Assembly (NCBI GenBank): GCA_964649825.1
Contig: CAZYQW010000147.1
Coordinates: 79,125-143,124, forward strand
Direction: 5' to 3'
DNA from: CAZYQW01 sp964649825
GTDB taxonomy: Bacteria; Planctomycetota; B15-G4; JADJEK01
DNA length: 64,000 nt
In this document: positions 55,085 through 63,369 of the stretch, one piece after another
How positions within the stretch are numbered: position 1 is the first letter of the stretch
How the letters are laid out: each line of letters begins with the position of its first letter
Made by a program: the position numbers and the translations under genes
The notes under the pieces: generated by a model
What the model saw: only the letters and a program-made list of their open reading frames with translations
Told to the model about the DNA's origin: nothing
The model's database searches: none

Positions 55085-55783
55085 ATGAGATACCGAGACC
55101 GTCCTCGTCACCGCCGTGGTTTCACGCTGATCGAGCTGATGATCGTCGTCGCGATCATCGCGATCATTGCGAGCATGGCGATCCCCAAACTGATGAGCTC
55201 CCGCATCACCGCCAACGAATCGGCCGCGATCGCGACCATGCGCACGATCACTTCCGCTCAGGCGCAGGCGCAGACACGCACCGCCGTCGACGTCGACTCC
55301 GACGGTCGCGGCGAATACCTCTACCTGGCCGAACTCTCCGGAGTGGTGAACCTGCGCGGCAGCGCGCTGCCGTTGAACCCTGCGGCGGTCTCCGTCTCGA
55401 TCGGAACCGTGAACAACTCCGTGGCGTCGAAGGCCGGATACAACTTCGCCATCCACCTCCCCGACGCCGCCGCGGCCGGAGTCGCGGAGGACCCGGCGGG
55501 CGGCAAGGCCGCGCCCGCGGCCGTCGACGCCGACTTCGCCGAGACGTTCTGGGTCTGCTACGCGTGGCCTTCCGCGGTCAACCAAACCGGCCGGCGCGCG
55601 TTCGTCACCAACCAGAGCGGCGACATGCTCCAGACCAACAACACGGTCCAGAACTACAGCGGCATCGCGGTCGCCCCGACCGCCGACGCGGCCTACAGCG
55701 CGACCGATCTGACCGCGCCGTTCTCGATCAACGGAGCGCCCGCCGCCGCGCAGGACGCTGGGACGTGGATTCCGGTGAACTGA
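55085..55783 (+). CDS. Type IV pilin (second copy)
   Basis: The 232-residue product has a longer basic leader (MRYRDRPRHRRG) before FTLIELMIVVAIIAIIASM, and the same globular layout as the first pilin: ANESAAIATMRTITSAQAQ near the start, NQSGDM near the end and a WIPVN C-terminus. The two genes clearly arose by duplication and have diverged in the middle. The mature protein may be a minor subunit or an alternative major pilin. Confidence 0.9.
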   Translation: MRYRDRPRHRRGFTLIELMIVVAIIAIIASMAIPKLMSSRITANESAAIATMRTITSAQAQAQTRTAVDVDSDGRGEYLYLAELSGVVNLRGSALPLNPAAVSVSIGTVNNSVASKAGYNFAIHLPDAAAAGVAEDPAGGKAAPAAVDADFAETFWVCYAWPSAVNQTGRRAFVTNQSGDMLQTNNTVQNYSGIAVAPTADAAYSATDLTAPFSINGAPAAAQDAGTWIPVN

Positions 55784-55808
55784 GTCGGCTGAACTGAGTG
55801 AACTGAGT
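55776..55808 (+). repeat. Three direct copies of a 10-bp repeat at the pilin stop
   Basis: TGAACTGAGT occurs at 55776-55785, 55790-55799 and 55799-55808. The first copy contains the pilin stop codon, so the repeats look like slippage duplications of the gene's end. Confidence 0.7.
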
Positions 55809-55832
55809 CGACGCTTTTCGAGGTCGAACGCG

Positions 55833-56723
55833 TCAGCTCCGTCGCCGCGCTCCCTGGGCCCGCGCCACGACGCGCTCGGCCGCGCGGACCATCGGCATGT
55901 CGACCATCTTCCCGTCGAGCTCGAACACGCCGCGGCCCTCGGCCTGGTGGCGCTCGTGCTCGCGGATCAGCCGCTCGGCGCGGGCGATCTCGTCGTCGGT
56001 CGGCGTGAAGACGCGGACGATCGGCTCCACCTGGCGCGGATGGATCGCGAGACGTCCGGTGTAGCCCATCTCGAGCGACCGCATGGTGTCGCGGGTGAGC
56101 CGCTCGACGTCGGACAGGTCGATGAACGGGGTGTCGATCGCCTGGCGCCGGTGCGCGGCGGCGTTGATGACGAGGGCGCTCTTTGCGTATGCCACCTCGT
56201 GGCCATCGGTCGTGCGGGTCGCGCCGACGTCGCCGCACAGGTCCTCGGCGCCGAAGACGAGGGCGGCGAGCCGGGGATGCGCGGCGGCGATCTCGCTGAG
56301 GCGGACGACGCCGAGCGCGGTCTCGATCAAGGCAAGGATCACGAGCCGGCCGCCGGCGATGGCGTGCCGTTCCTCGATCTCGGCGAGGCGGTCCGCGACC
56401 CAGAAGAGCTGGTCGGCCGACTCGACCTTCGGGATCATCACCCCGTCGGGCGGCACCGGCGCATCCAGCAACGCGGCGACGTCATCCTCCTCGAGCCCAC
56501 TCCCGACCGCGTTGATGCGGACGATCCGTTCGCTCGCTCCGAAGTCGAGCTCGGCCAGCGCAGCGACGGTGATCGCGCGCGCCTCGGCCTTCTTGGCCAG
56601 CGCGGCCGCGTCCTCCAGGTCGAGGATCACGGCGTCGACGTCGAGGGCGGCTGCTTTCTCGATCTTCCGCCGCTCGGTGCCGGGGCAGAAGAGGAGGGCT
56701 CGCCGCGCGCGGGGTGGAATCAC
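55833..56723 (-). CDS. HpcH/HpaI-CitE family acyl-CoA lyase
   Basis: The 296-residue product is a CitE/L-malyl-CoA-lyase-type TIM barrel: RRALLFCPGTERRKIEKA, DAVILDLEDAA, the metal Glu in ALIETALGV and Asp in FGAEDLCGDVGATR. It cleaves or condenses beta-hydroxyacyl-CoA esters, for example malyl- or citramalyl-CoA. It overlaps the MaoC gene by ATGA, which suggests consecutive steps. Confidence 0.82.
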   Translation of the reverse strand: MIPPRARRALLFCPGTERRKIEKAAALDVDAVILDLEDAAALAKKAEARAITVAALAELDFGASERIVRINAVGSGLEEDDVAALLDAPVPPDGVMIPKVESADQLFWVADRLAEIEERHAIAGGRLVILALIETALGVVRLSEIAAAHPRLAALVFGAEDLCGDVGATRTTDGHEVAYAKSALVINAAAHRRQAIDTPFIDLSDVERLTRDTMRSLEMGYTGRLAIHPRQVEPIVRVFTPTDDEIARAERLIREHERHQAEGRGVFELDGKMVDMPMVRAAERVVARAQGARRRS

Positions 56724-57178
56724 GACGTGGCTCCCCGCCGGAGGAACAGCGCGGAGCGTTCGATCTCGCAGACGACGACGCCGTCTTGGTTGAGTGCGCG
56801 GTGGAGGAGCTTCACGACGCCGCGATCGGTACGGCTCTTGGACGGTCGCGCGTCCAGTACCTCCGTCTCCACGTAGATCGTGTCGCCGTGGAAGACCGGC
56901 GCCGGGTGGGCCACACGGTCATAGCCGAGGTTGGCGACGATCGTCCCCTCGGTCAGCTCCGGAACCGTCAGCCCGACCGCGAGCGCCATGGTGTAGATCC
57001 CGTTCACGATCCTCCGGCCGAAGTGGGTCTTCGCCGCGAAGTCCTCATTGACGTGGAGCGGTTGCGGATTCATCGTCAGCGCACAGAAGAGGACGTTGTC
57101 GGTCTCGGTGATCGTGCGGCCGACGGAGTGGCGAAACCGATCGCCCGGCTGCAGCTCGTCGAAGTACTTGCCGGTCAT
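56720..57178 (-). CDS. MaoC-type hydratase (mesaconyl-CoA hydratase-like)
   Basis: The 152-residue hot-dog-fold protein has the hydratase motif (NPQPLHVNEDFAAKTHFGRRIVNG) with the catalytic-type Asn/His pattern. Paired with a CitE-type lyase it fits conversion of mesaconyl-CoA to methylmalyl-CoA followed by cleavage, as in acetate assimilation or C5 dicarboxylate breakdown. The exact substrate cannot be read from sequence. Confidence 0.78.
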   Translation of the reverse strand: MTGKYFDELQPGDRFRHSVGRTITETDNVLFCALTMNPQPLHVNEDFAAKTHFGRRIVNGIYTMALAVGLTVPELTEGTIVANLGYDRVAHPAPVFHGDTIYVETEVLDARPSKSRTDRGVVKLLHRALNQDGVVVCEIERSALFLRRGATS

Positions 57179-57237
57179 TGCTGCCTCGTTAGGTGCGTGT
57201 CGCGGGCCGCATCGTACCGTGGAGCGGCGTCACCTCG

Positions 57238-57470
57238 GCCCGAACTATTCACGCCCGTCCCGCGCCTGGCGGGTGCTCGTCGCCGATCTCTGCGCCGTTC
57301 GTCGTCGAGAACCCACCCGGGTCGATCTCCTCCTCGCTCCTTGATCTCGACGAGGATCACTCCGCCAGGGAACCTCGCTCCAATCCTTGCAACCGGTCTG
57401 TCGGTCCAAGTATGGGGTTGTGCTCCCGCGCCGCTCCGTTTCTCGCGGGACGGGCGTGAACAGTCCGGGC
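57238..57470. repeat. Wide inverted repeat (27-bp arms)
   Basis: Arms at 57238-57264 and 57444-57470 match at 25 of 27 positions in inverted orientation, with a 17-bp perfect core (57248-57264 and 57444-57460) and 179 bp between them. Read toward the interior both arms would encode LFTPVPR. They may be remnants of a small mobile or invertible element. Confidence 0.6.
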
Positions 57471-57505
57471 TCGGGAGCCGTTTTCGCCGCGTCGACCTCC
57501 GTCAT
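57245..57505 (-). CDS. Possible 86-residue protein (doubtful)
   Basis: From ATG 57505, preceded by AGAGAGG six bases upstream, the frame reads MTEVDAAKTAPEPGLFTPVP and stays low in Arg for about 48 residues, then becomes arginine-rich like a non-coding frame. It crosses both arms of the inverted repeat. Perhaps a real small gene truncated or extended by that repeat; no family was recognised. Confidence 0.25.
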   Translation of the reverse strand: MTEVDAAKTAPEPGLFTPVPRETERRGSTTPYLDRQTGCKDWSEVPWRSDPRRDQGARRRSTRVGSRRRTAQRSATSTRQARDGRE

Positions 57506-57730
57506 AGCCGACCTCTCTCGCATGATCCGACCGTGGTGTCTCGGCAATCCGGGGCACGATCTCGTGGTGCCGGTCGGCGAGAGGAACGGACATGATCCGC
57601 CCGCCCACCCGCATACGGCCGGGGGCGGCTATGCAGGTCCGCGCATCTCACGACACACCTTTTTGCTTGAGATCGAGGCGGCGGCGCGTAACGTCCTGGT
57701 GCTCATTCCCCCGTTTTGGAGTTCTACAAA

Positions 57731-58156
57731 ATGGTGCAGCGAAAAGGCGAGAAGGTGTCCGCCATGGACGCACTCGTCGCATACATGAAGGGACATCCCC
57801 AAGCCGTTTACGCGGACGCTCAGGCGGCGCTGGCCAAGCAGGGACACAAGATCTTTCCGATCATGTGGGGGCGGGCGCAGGTCATGTTGGGCCGGGTGAA
57901 GGCCAAGAAGCGTGGCGCGAAGAAGGCGGCCGTGAAGACCACCGCGGCCGTCGCGCCGGCTCCGGTCCCAGCGGGGAAGCGTGGTCCGGGCAGACCACGC
58001 AAAGTCGAGCGACCCGTGGCCGCGGCCGGAAACGTGATCGTGGGCGTCGACGCGAGCGAGCTCGCCAACTGGCAGAGACTCGTCAAGCACCTGAACTCGG
58101 GCGCGAAGGTGGCGCTGCAGTACGACGGTTCGAGCTGGAACCTCGTCTCCGCATGA
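57731..58156 (+). CDS. AT-hook DNA-binding protein
   Basis: The 141-residue product has an N-terminal helical domain (about 8-55, MDALVAYMKGHPQAVYADAQ), a Lys/Ala-rich hinge (about 57-80), an AT-hook (RGPGRPRK, 84-91) and a C-terminal small domain (about 100-141). The AT-hook binds the minor groove of AT-rich DNA, so in this GC-rich genome it could target rare sites. ATG 57731 has GGAG nine bases upstream. Role as nucleoid or regulatory protein is inferred. Confidence 0.7.
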   Translation: MVQRKGEKVSAMDALVAYMKGHPQAVYADAQAALAKQGHKIFPIMWGRAQVMLGRVKAKKRGAKKAAVKTTAAVAPAPVPAGKRGPGRPRKVERPVAAAGNVIVGVDASELANWQRLVKHLNSGAKVALQYDGSSWNLVSA

Positions 58157-58165
58157 TCGTTACCG

Positions 58166-58234
58166 TCGGACCAGCGCCCGGCACCGGTCGCCCGCGCGAG
58201 CGGCTCTTGCCGACGTGTCTTCGCGCTGGTCCGA
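58166..58234. terminator. Inverted repeat between convergent genes
   Basis: 12-bp perfect arms (58166-58177 and 58223-58234) surround 45 bases, between the AT-hook gene and clpS, which converge. A bidirectional terminator is the likely role; no T-runs flank it. Confidence 0.5.
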
Positions 58235-58243
58235 AACACCCGA

Positions 58244-58561
58244 TCAGGGGACGCTCTCGATGACCGCGCTCATGGAGCCGGCGGACTGGGGGATCCGCCA
58301 GTCGGCTCCGTACGAGTGCACCTGCTGCTGCTTCAGTTCGACGACCTCGAGATGCGCGCTGAACACGATCGCTCGACCGGATGCGTCGACTTCGCGCGCG
58401 AGCTGGTATGCCCGTTCGACGGGGTGGCCGAAGATCGCTCCTAGCATCTCGATCACGTATTCATACGTGTGATCGTCGTCGTCGAGGAGGATCAGGTTGT
58501 GGCGGGGCGCCAGCGCCGTATCTTCGGCAATGCTTGGCGCCTCTTGGGTCTTGGTGGCCAT
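58244..58561 (-). CDS. clpS: ATP-dependent Clp protease adaptor ClpS
   Basis: The 105-residue product has the ClpS core: HNLILLDDDDHTYEYVIEML, HPVERAYQLAREVDASGRAIV and a final beta strand. It delivers N-degron substrates to ClpAP. A TAGAAT -10-like box (minus strand, 58570-58575) sits only 8 bp before the ATG, so the mRNA could be nearly leaderless. Confidence 0.92.
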   Translation of the reverse strand: MATKTQEAPSIAEDTALAPRHNLILLDDDDHTYEYVIEMLGAIFGHPVERAYQLAREVDASGRAIVFSAHLEVVELKQQQVHSYGADWRIPQSAGSMSAVIESVP

Positions 58562-58572
58562 GGCCTGGCATT

Positions 58573-58746
58573 CTAGTGTGGTGTTTCCGAAATCGGGGCC
58601 CTGATCTCGGGCCTGCGGCCGGCGCTGACTTTGCGGCTCTTCGCCGTATCACCGTTCCCATACGTCTACGCCTTGGTCGGAGCGTCGCGCCGGCACCGCC
58701 TCTCGGCGCGCCGAATCTCAGGAGCCGGGTTTCTGAACACCACGCT
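58573..58746. repeat. Degenerate inverted repeat between clpS and the sigma gene
   Basis: GTGGTGTT at 58578-58585 matches AACACCAC at 58736-58743; outside this 8-bp core the arms stay roughly 70% alike over about 30 bases by eye. The left arm begins with CTAG (58573-58576). It may be a decayed miniature transposable element; the clpS -10 box lies within the left arm. Confidence 0.4.
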
Positions 58747-58799
58747 CGCCACGGATCAGGTGCGGTGGCCACGTGCTCGGCCGGTCGTGGTCCGGTGCG

Positions 58800-59975
58800 T
58801 CAGACCGCGGCGAGCCGCGGGTCGGCCGCCGACACTCGTAGGTGGTCGATGGCTCTCATCTGGAGCTGGCGGACACGCTCGCGAGAGATCTGCAGGATCT
58901 CGCCGACCTGCTCGAGGGTGTGAGGCGTCTCTCCGCGGAGGCCGTATCGAAGGTGGATGACGCGCTGCTCCCGCTCGGGAAGTCCGTCGATCATCCCGTC
59001 CAACCGGTGCCGCAGGTGCTCCATGTCCTCGCGTTCGTCGGCCCGACCGAGGTCCGCGCCGACGAGGTCGTTGCGCATCGGTTGACCGTCGTCCGGTCCC
59101 GATCGGTCGAGCGAGATGACGCCCGACTTGATGCTGAACGCGCGCGCCGCCGCGCCGCGCTCGACGTTCATCATCTTTGCGAAGCGTGTGGCGTCCAGCG
59201 GCTCGCGCACTCCGGACTTGCGGTGGAGGTGGTTCGCCTTCGAGATCAACTGGCGCATCGGGCGCGGCACGTGGACCACGTCGCGGTCGGTGTCGGTCGC
59301 GCGCTCGATCGCCTGGCGGATCCACCACTCCGCATACGTGCGGAACCGGACGTTCTTGCGCCAATCGAACTTGTCCGCGGCGCGGATCAAGCCGAGATCA
59401 CCGTGCTGGACGAGATCGTCGTGGGGGATCCCGTACGTCCGGTAACGAACCGCGATCCGCTCGACGAGTGGTACGTTCGCGACGATCATGTCGTTCCGGA
59501 GGCTCAAGTACTCCGACCACCGCGCCTGCAAGGTGCCTTCGTCGGGCCGTCGATCGAACGCGGACTTGACCGGCGTGCGGGCGAACTCCGGCGTCTCGAT
59601 GCGGTCGAAGTAAAGCTCCTTCACCTCGGTCGGAGCGGAGGAGGACGCGATCGTTCGCTCGAGGCGACGCCGCGCGAACTCGATCCGCTTGGCGAGATGG
59701 AGCTCTTCCTGCGCGCTCAACCGCTGCGTGCGCGCCACGAACCGGGCCACCGGCCCGCCCTTGCGGTAGGGGGCATCGCCTTCCGCCTCATCCAGGATGC
59801 GGGACGCGAATCGGTCATCGACGAGGGGCTTCTCCCCGAAGGCATGGAGGATCCTGGCCAGCTCCCGGTCGAGCGCGTGGGGACGCTCCAGGACGGTGTC
59901 GAGCCGGCTGTACGGGATCTCCGTCGCCTTTCGAAGGTCGTCCAGGAACTGGTTCAGCGTCATGCGCGTCTTCAT
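58800..59975 (-). CDS. Sigma-70 family (group 2/3) sigma factor
   Basis: The 391-residue product has region 1.2/2 (AQEELHLAKRIEFARRRLE; IPHDDLVQHGDLGLIRAADKFD; FRTYAEWWIRQAIERA), region 3 and region 4 with a helix-turn-helix (TLEQVGEILQISRERVRQLQ). It lacks the RpoD region 1.1 and is longer than RpoH, so an alternative stationary-phase or stress sigma factor is likely. Between regions 1.2 and 2.1 there is a roughly 40-residue insert. Confidence 0.88.
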   Translation of the reverse strand: MKTRMTLNQFLDDLRKATEIPYSRLDTVLERPHALDRELARILHAFGEKPLVDDRFASRILDEAEGDAPYRKGGPVARFVARTQRLSAQEELHLAKRIEFARRRLERTIASSSAPTEVKELYFDRIETPEFARTPVKSAFDRRPDEGTLQARWSEYLSLRNDMIVANVPLVERIAVRYRTYGIPHDDLVQHGDLGLIRAADKFDWRKNVRFRTYAEWWIRQAIERATDTDRDVVHVPRPMRQLISKANHLHRKSGVREPLDATRFAKMMNVERGAAARAFSIKSGVISLDRSGPDDGQPMRNDLVGADLGRADEREDMEHLRHRLDGMIDGLPEREQRVIHLRYGLRGETPHTLEQVGEILQISRERVRQLQMRAIDHLRVSAADPRLAAV

Positions 59976-60315
59976 TTTTGATCACCCGCTGTCCGGGAGG
60001 TGCCTCGTGTCCTATCCGTTGGATTCGAGCCGCTGAGGTTTAGTTACGTCCCAACCCGACCTTCGCTCGGGTTTGTCGGACTTTTTCGGGCATGGAGAGG
60101 GGGCTACGATTCACACTCGAAACGAGCCTAAGCAGCAGAACCGCACGAATTTGGGCTGAATTCGGCCAGTTTGGCGGGGGGGCGGCCGCCGGGGAGAGGA
60201 ATCGTGGAGATGCGTCGCTTCGGGGCGTACTTGCGGGTGGGTTTGAGCCCGCTATCATCACCCCTTTTCTGCCCTGATCGGGCGAAACAGATCTTCTCCG
60301 ACCGAAGGAGCCGAA
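59976..60315. other. 340-bp divergent promoter region, sigma gene / nuo operon
   Basis: It holds the nuo promoter (listed separately) and, on the side of the sigma gene, a 7-bp hairpin at 60053-60073 that would lie in that gene's mRNA leader about 80 nt before its start. No gene was seen. Confidence 0.45.
60231..60258 (+). promoter_or_regulatory. Promoter of the nuo cluster
   Basis: TTGCGG (60231-60236), a 16-base spacer and TATCAT (60253-60258, five of six matches to the -10 consensus) precede nuoB, giving a leader of about 50 nt that ends in an AAGGAG six bases before the ATG. Confidence 0.5.
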
Positions 60316-60834
60316 ATGGCCGCCGAAGTCGCCGACAGCGGAATCGCCGTCACCGGTCCGCTGGAAACGCTGCTGAGCTGGGCGCGAAAGAACTCGCTCT
60401 GGCCGATGCCACTCGGCCTCTCCTGCTGCGCGATCGAGATGATGTCGGCGATCGGGCCGCGGTTCGACCTGTCGCGGTTCGGCATGGAGGTCGCGCGATT
60501 CTCTCCACGTCAGAGCGACGTGATGATCGTCGCCGGCACCTTGACGTGGCGGATGGCGAACGTGGCGCGGCGGATCTACGACCAGATGCCGAATCCGAAG
60601 TATGTCGTGTCGATGGGGGTTTGCGCCTCGTCCGGCGGGCTGTACCGCAATTATGCGGTCGTTCCCGGAGTCGACCGGTTGATTCCCGTCGACGTCTACA
60701 CGATGGGGTGTCCGCCGCGTCCCGACACGTTGATCAACGCGCTCCTCACGCTGCAGAAGAAGATCGACGCCGGGACGACGCACGCGCACGGCAACCCGAA
60801 GCCGGCGGTGGTGGGGCTGGGAGAGCCGGCATGA
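60316..60834 (+). CDS. nuoB: NADH-quinone oxidoreductase subunit B
   Basis: The 172-residue product binds the N2 4Fe-4S cluster through Cys37-Cys38, Cys103 and Cys132, all present. NuoB sits at the quinone-binding end of the peripheral arm of complex I. It heads the B-C-D-I series; stop overlaps nuoC by ATGA. Confidence 0.95.
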   Translation: MAAEVADSGIAVTGPLETLLSWARKNSLWPMPLGLSCCAIEMMSAIGPRFDLSRFGMEVARFSPRQSDVMIVAGTLTWRMANVARRIYDQMPNPKYVVSMGVCASSGGLYRNYAVVPGVDRLIPVDVYTMGCPPRPDTLINALLTLQKKIDAGTTHAHGNPKPAVVGLGEPA

Positions 60835-61394
60835 ACACGACCGACGTCGCCGCGCCGGCGCGGCTGATGGAGCTGGCGGCGGCGGCCGGAGCGCGGGTGG
60901 TCGAGTCCCCGCTCGACGGCCTGTTCTGCTGCGAGGTGGACCGTGAGAACCTCACCTCGCTGGCCATCGATCTGCGTGACGACCCTGCGCTGCGTTTCAC
61001 GCTCCTGCTCGACGTGACGGCGGTGGACTGGTACGGCGAGGAGCCGCGCTTCCAGGTCGTCTACCACCTCTACTCGGTCGACCTGCGTCAGCGGATCCGC
61101 GTGACGACCCGCTGCGGCGAACGCGATCCTCGCGTGCCGAGCCTCGTGCCCGTCTTTCCGACCGCCGACTTCCACGAGCGCGAGACGTACGACATGTTCG
61201 GGATCGTCTTCGACGACCATCCGGACCTGCGCCGCATCCTCCTGCCGCCGGAGTACGAGCATCATCCGCTGCGCAAGGAGTTCCCCATCGACGGGATCCA
61301 GCCGGAGAAGGTGTACCGCCTGCACGGCGGGGTGATGATGGCGCGACCCGAAGGCGCCGAACCGATCAACGGAGCCGGGAGCACGACGCCGTGA
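60831..61394 (+). CDS. nuoC: NADH-quinone oxidoreductase subunit C
   Basis: The 187-residue product has the 30-kDa subunit signature (HERETYDMFGIVFDDHPDLRRILLP). It is separate from NuoD, unlike the fused E. coli form. A longer frame upstream is a shadow of nuoB. GTGA overlap with nuoD. Confidence 0.93.
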   Translation: MNTTDVAAPARLMELAAAAGARVVESPLDGLFCCEVDRENLTSLAIDLRDDPALRFTLLLDVTAVDWYGEEPRFQVVYHLYSVDLRQRIRVTTRCGERDPRVPSLVPVFPTADFHERETYDMFGIVFDDHPDLRRILLPPEYEHHPLRKEFPIDGIQPEKVYRLHGGVMMARPEGAEPINGAGSTTP

Positions 61395-62593
61395 GACAAG
61401 CGACCGCGACCCTCCCGCAGGGCGACCTCCACTCGGAGATCATGACCCTGAACATGGGCCCGCAACACCCGTCGACGCACGGAGTGCTGCAGATCGAGCT
61501 GAAGCTGGACGGCGAGACGGTCGTCGACCTCGACGTCGTGCTCGGCTACCTGCACCGTGGCAAGGAGAAGCACGCCGAGAACGTGTCCTATCTGCGGTGG
61601 ATGCCGATGACCGATCGGCTCGACTACCTCGCGCCGCTGCAGAACGAGATCGGCTACGCCCTCGCCGTCGAGAAGCTCTGCGGAATCGAGGTGCCGGAGC
61701 GCGCGCAAGCGATTCGCGTGGCGATCGCCGAATGCATGCGTTTGACGGCCCACCTGGTGTGGTTCGGCACGTCGGCGCTCGAGGTCGGGGCGGTGACGCC
61801 GTTCTTCCTCGCCTTCCGCGAGCGCGAGGACCTGTTCGACATGCTGGACGAACTGACCGGGCTGCGAACGAACCAGGAGTACATCCGGTTCGGCGGCGTC
61901 AAGGCCGACGTCCCGATGGACCTGCTGCGGCGCCTGAGCGATTGGGCGAAGCGCTTCCCCGGCTGCGTCGACGAGTACGAGCTGCTGCTGACCGGCAACC
62001 GCATCTGGTACGACCGCGCTCGGAACATCGGCGTGCTGACGACGGACGACGCGCTTGCGCTCGGCCTGACCGGGCCGAACCTGCGAGCGACCGGCTGCCC
62101 TCACGACCTGCGCAAGGTCGAGCCGTACTCGGGCTACGAGAAGTACGACTTCGAGATTCCGGTCGGTACCGTCGGCGACGTCTACGACCGGTACCTCGTT
62201 CGCCTCGAAGAGATGCGCCAGAGCGCCCGGATCATCCACCAAGCGCTCGACGGCCTGCCGTCCGGCGAGTTCATGGCGCGTGACGCGCGCTATGTTCTGC
62301 CGCCGAAGGATCGCGTCTACTCGTCGATGGAAGAGCTGATCTATCAGTTCAAGATCGTGACGGACATGCGCCCGCCGAAAGGGCAGGTCTATCAGGCGAT
62401 GGAGGCGGCGAAGGGCGAGCTCGGCTTCTATCTCGTGTCCAACGGGGGCACGAACGCGTACCGCGCCCACGTGCGCGCCCCGTCGTTCGTGAACATGATG
62501 GCGATCAAGCCGCTCTGCGTCGGGCGCCCGATCGCGGACGTGGTGGCGATCGTCGGATCGATCGACTTCGTGATGGGCGAGTGCGATCGCTGA
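61391..62593 (+). CDS. nuoD: NADH-quinone oxidoreductase subunit D
   Basis: The 400-residue product has the 49-kDa subunit motifs MGPQHPSTHGVLQIELKLDGE and the C-terminal region RAPSFVNMMAIKPLCVG, ending IVGSIDFVMGECDR, the standard C-terminus. Quinone reduction occurs at its interface with NuoB. GTG start. Confidence 0.95.
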   Translation: MRQATATLPQGDLHSEIMTLNMGPQHPSTHGVLQIELKLDGETVVDLDVVLGYLHRGKEKHAENVSYLRWMPMTDRLDYLAPLQNEIGYALAVEKLCGIEVPERAQAIRVAIAECMRLTAHLVWFGTSALEVGAVTPFFLAFREREDLFDMLDELTGLRTNQEYIRFGGVKADVPMDLLRRLSDWAKRFPGCVDEYELLLTGNRIWYDRARNIGVLTTDDALALGLTGPNLRATGCPHDLRKVEPYSGYEKYDFEIPVGTVGDVYDRYLVRLEEMRQSARIIHQALDGLPSGEFMARDARYVLPPKDRVYSSMEELIYQFKIVTDMRPPKGQVYQAMEAAKGELGFYLVSNGGTNAYRAHVRAPSFVNMMAIKPLCVGRPIADVVAIVGSIDFVMGECDR

Positions 62594-62660
62594 CGAGAAC
62601 TGCGGTAAGTCGAGGCGCCAGGAACGGGACGCGAGCGCGTCCAGCGAGTGAGGTCGACAG

Positions 62661-63275
62661 ATGGTGTTGGTGAAGCAGCGGAAGCTGAGCCTCGGCGAGC
62701 GGTTCTACTTCAAGACGATCCTCGTCGGGCTCGTCTACACGTTCAAGAACATGTTCAAGCCGAAGGTGACGCGCCAGTATCCCGAGGTGAGGCTCGACCC
62801 GAAGCCGTCCTTTCACGGCGTGCCGGTGCTGGTGCAGGACTCCGAGGGAAACCCCCGGTGCGTGGCCTGCGGTCTGTGCGAGTTCGTCTGTCCGCCGATC
62901 GCGATCACGATCGTCGGCACCGAGACCGACCGTCCGATCGAGCGGACGCCGAAATCGTTCGAGATCGACATGCTCCGTTGCATCGAATGCGGCTACTGCG
63001 AGGAGGTCTGCCCGGAAGAGGCGATCGTCATGTCGCAGGAATACGAGCTGACCGGCGCGACCCGCAACGAGTTCAAGTGGGGCCTCGACCAGCTCTTGGT
63101 CCCAGCCGAGAAGCTGCAGCCGCGCCTCGACTACATCCGCAATACGTACCATCGTTGGAAGCAGCCGCTGCGCGAGGCGACCGCGGCCTCGGTGCCCGGC
63201 AAGGGTGGAACCGGTGCCGGAGTCGCCGGGACCAAGGTCCACGCGGCTCTCGAGCGCTACCGCGACAACTACTGA
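62661..63275 (+). CDS. nuoI: NADH-quinone oxidoreductase subunit I
   Basis: The 204-residue product is an 8Fe ferredoxin-like protein with CVACGLCEFVCP (67-78) and CIECGYCEEVCP (107-118) for clusters N6a and N6b. The C-terminal extension of about 60 residues has a final TKVHAALERYRDNY. nuoE, F, G and H are not between D and I, so they must be elsewhere or absent. Confidence 0.95.
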   Translation: MVLVKQRKLSLGERFYFKTILVGLVYTFKNMFKPKVTRQYPEVRLDPKPSFHGVPVLVQDSEGNPRCVACGLCEFVCPPIAITIVGTETDRPIERTPKSFEIDMLRCIECGYCEEVCPEEAIVMSQEYELTGATRNEFKWGLDQLLVPAEKLQPRLDYIRNTYHRWKQPLREATAASVPGKGGTGAGVAGTKVHAALERYRDNY

Positions 63276-63369
63276 TCCGGCGGCTCGACCGATCTCGGCT
63301 CAAGCCGCCCCGCTCGTCCGACCGATAACCGACGAGGCATTGCCTCGAACCGATTCGGACGGACCCGTC

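Larger units (their letters stand above)
57179..57730. other. 552-bp spacer between the MaoC gene and the AT-hook gene
   Basis: Apart from a wide inverted repeat and a doubtful 86-codon minus-strand frame (both listed separately), nothing was recognised. It must hold the divergent promoters of both flanking genes. Confidence 0.4.

Noticed and set aside
57175..57360. 61-codon minus-strand frame as a gene
   Set aside because: It is arginine-rich, has no ribosome site and runs through one inverted-repeat arm.
60171..60830. Upstream extension of nuoC
   Set aside because: This frame overlaps the whole nuoB gene; NuoC homology begins at 60831.
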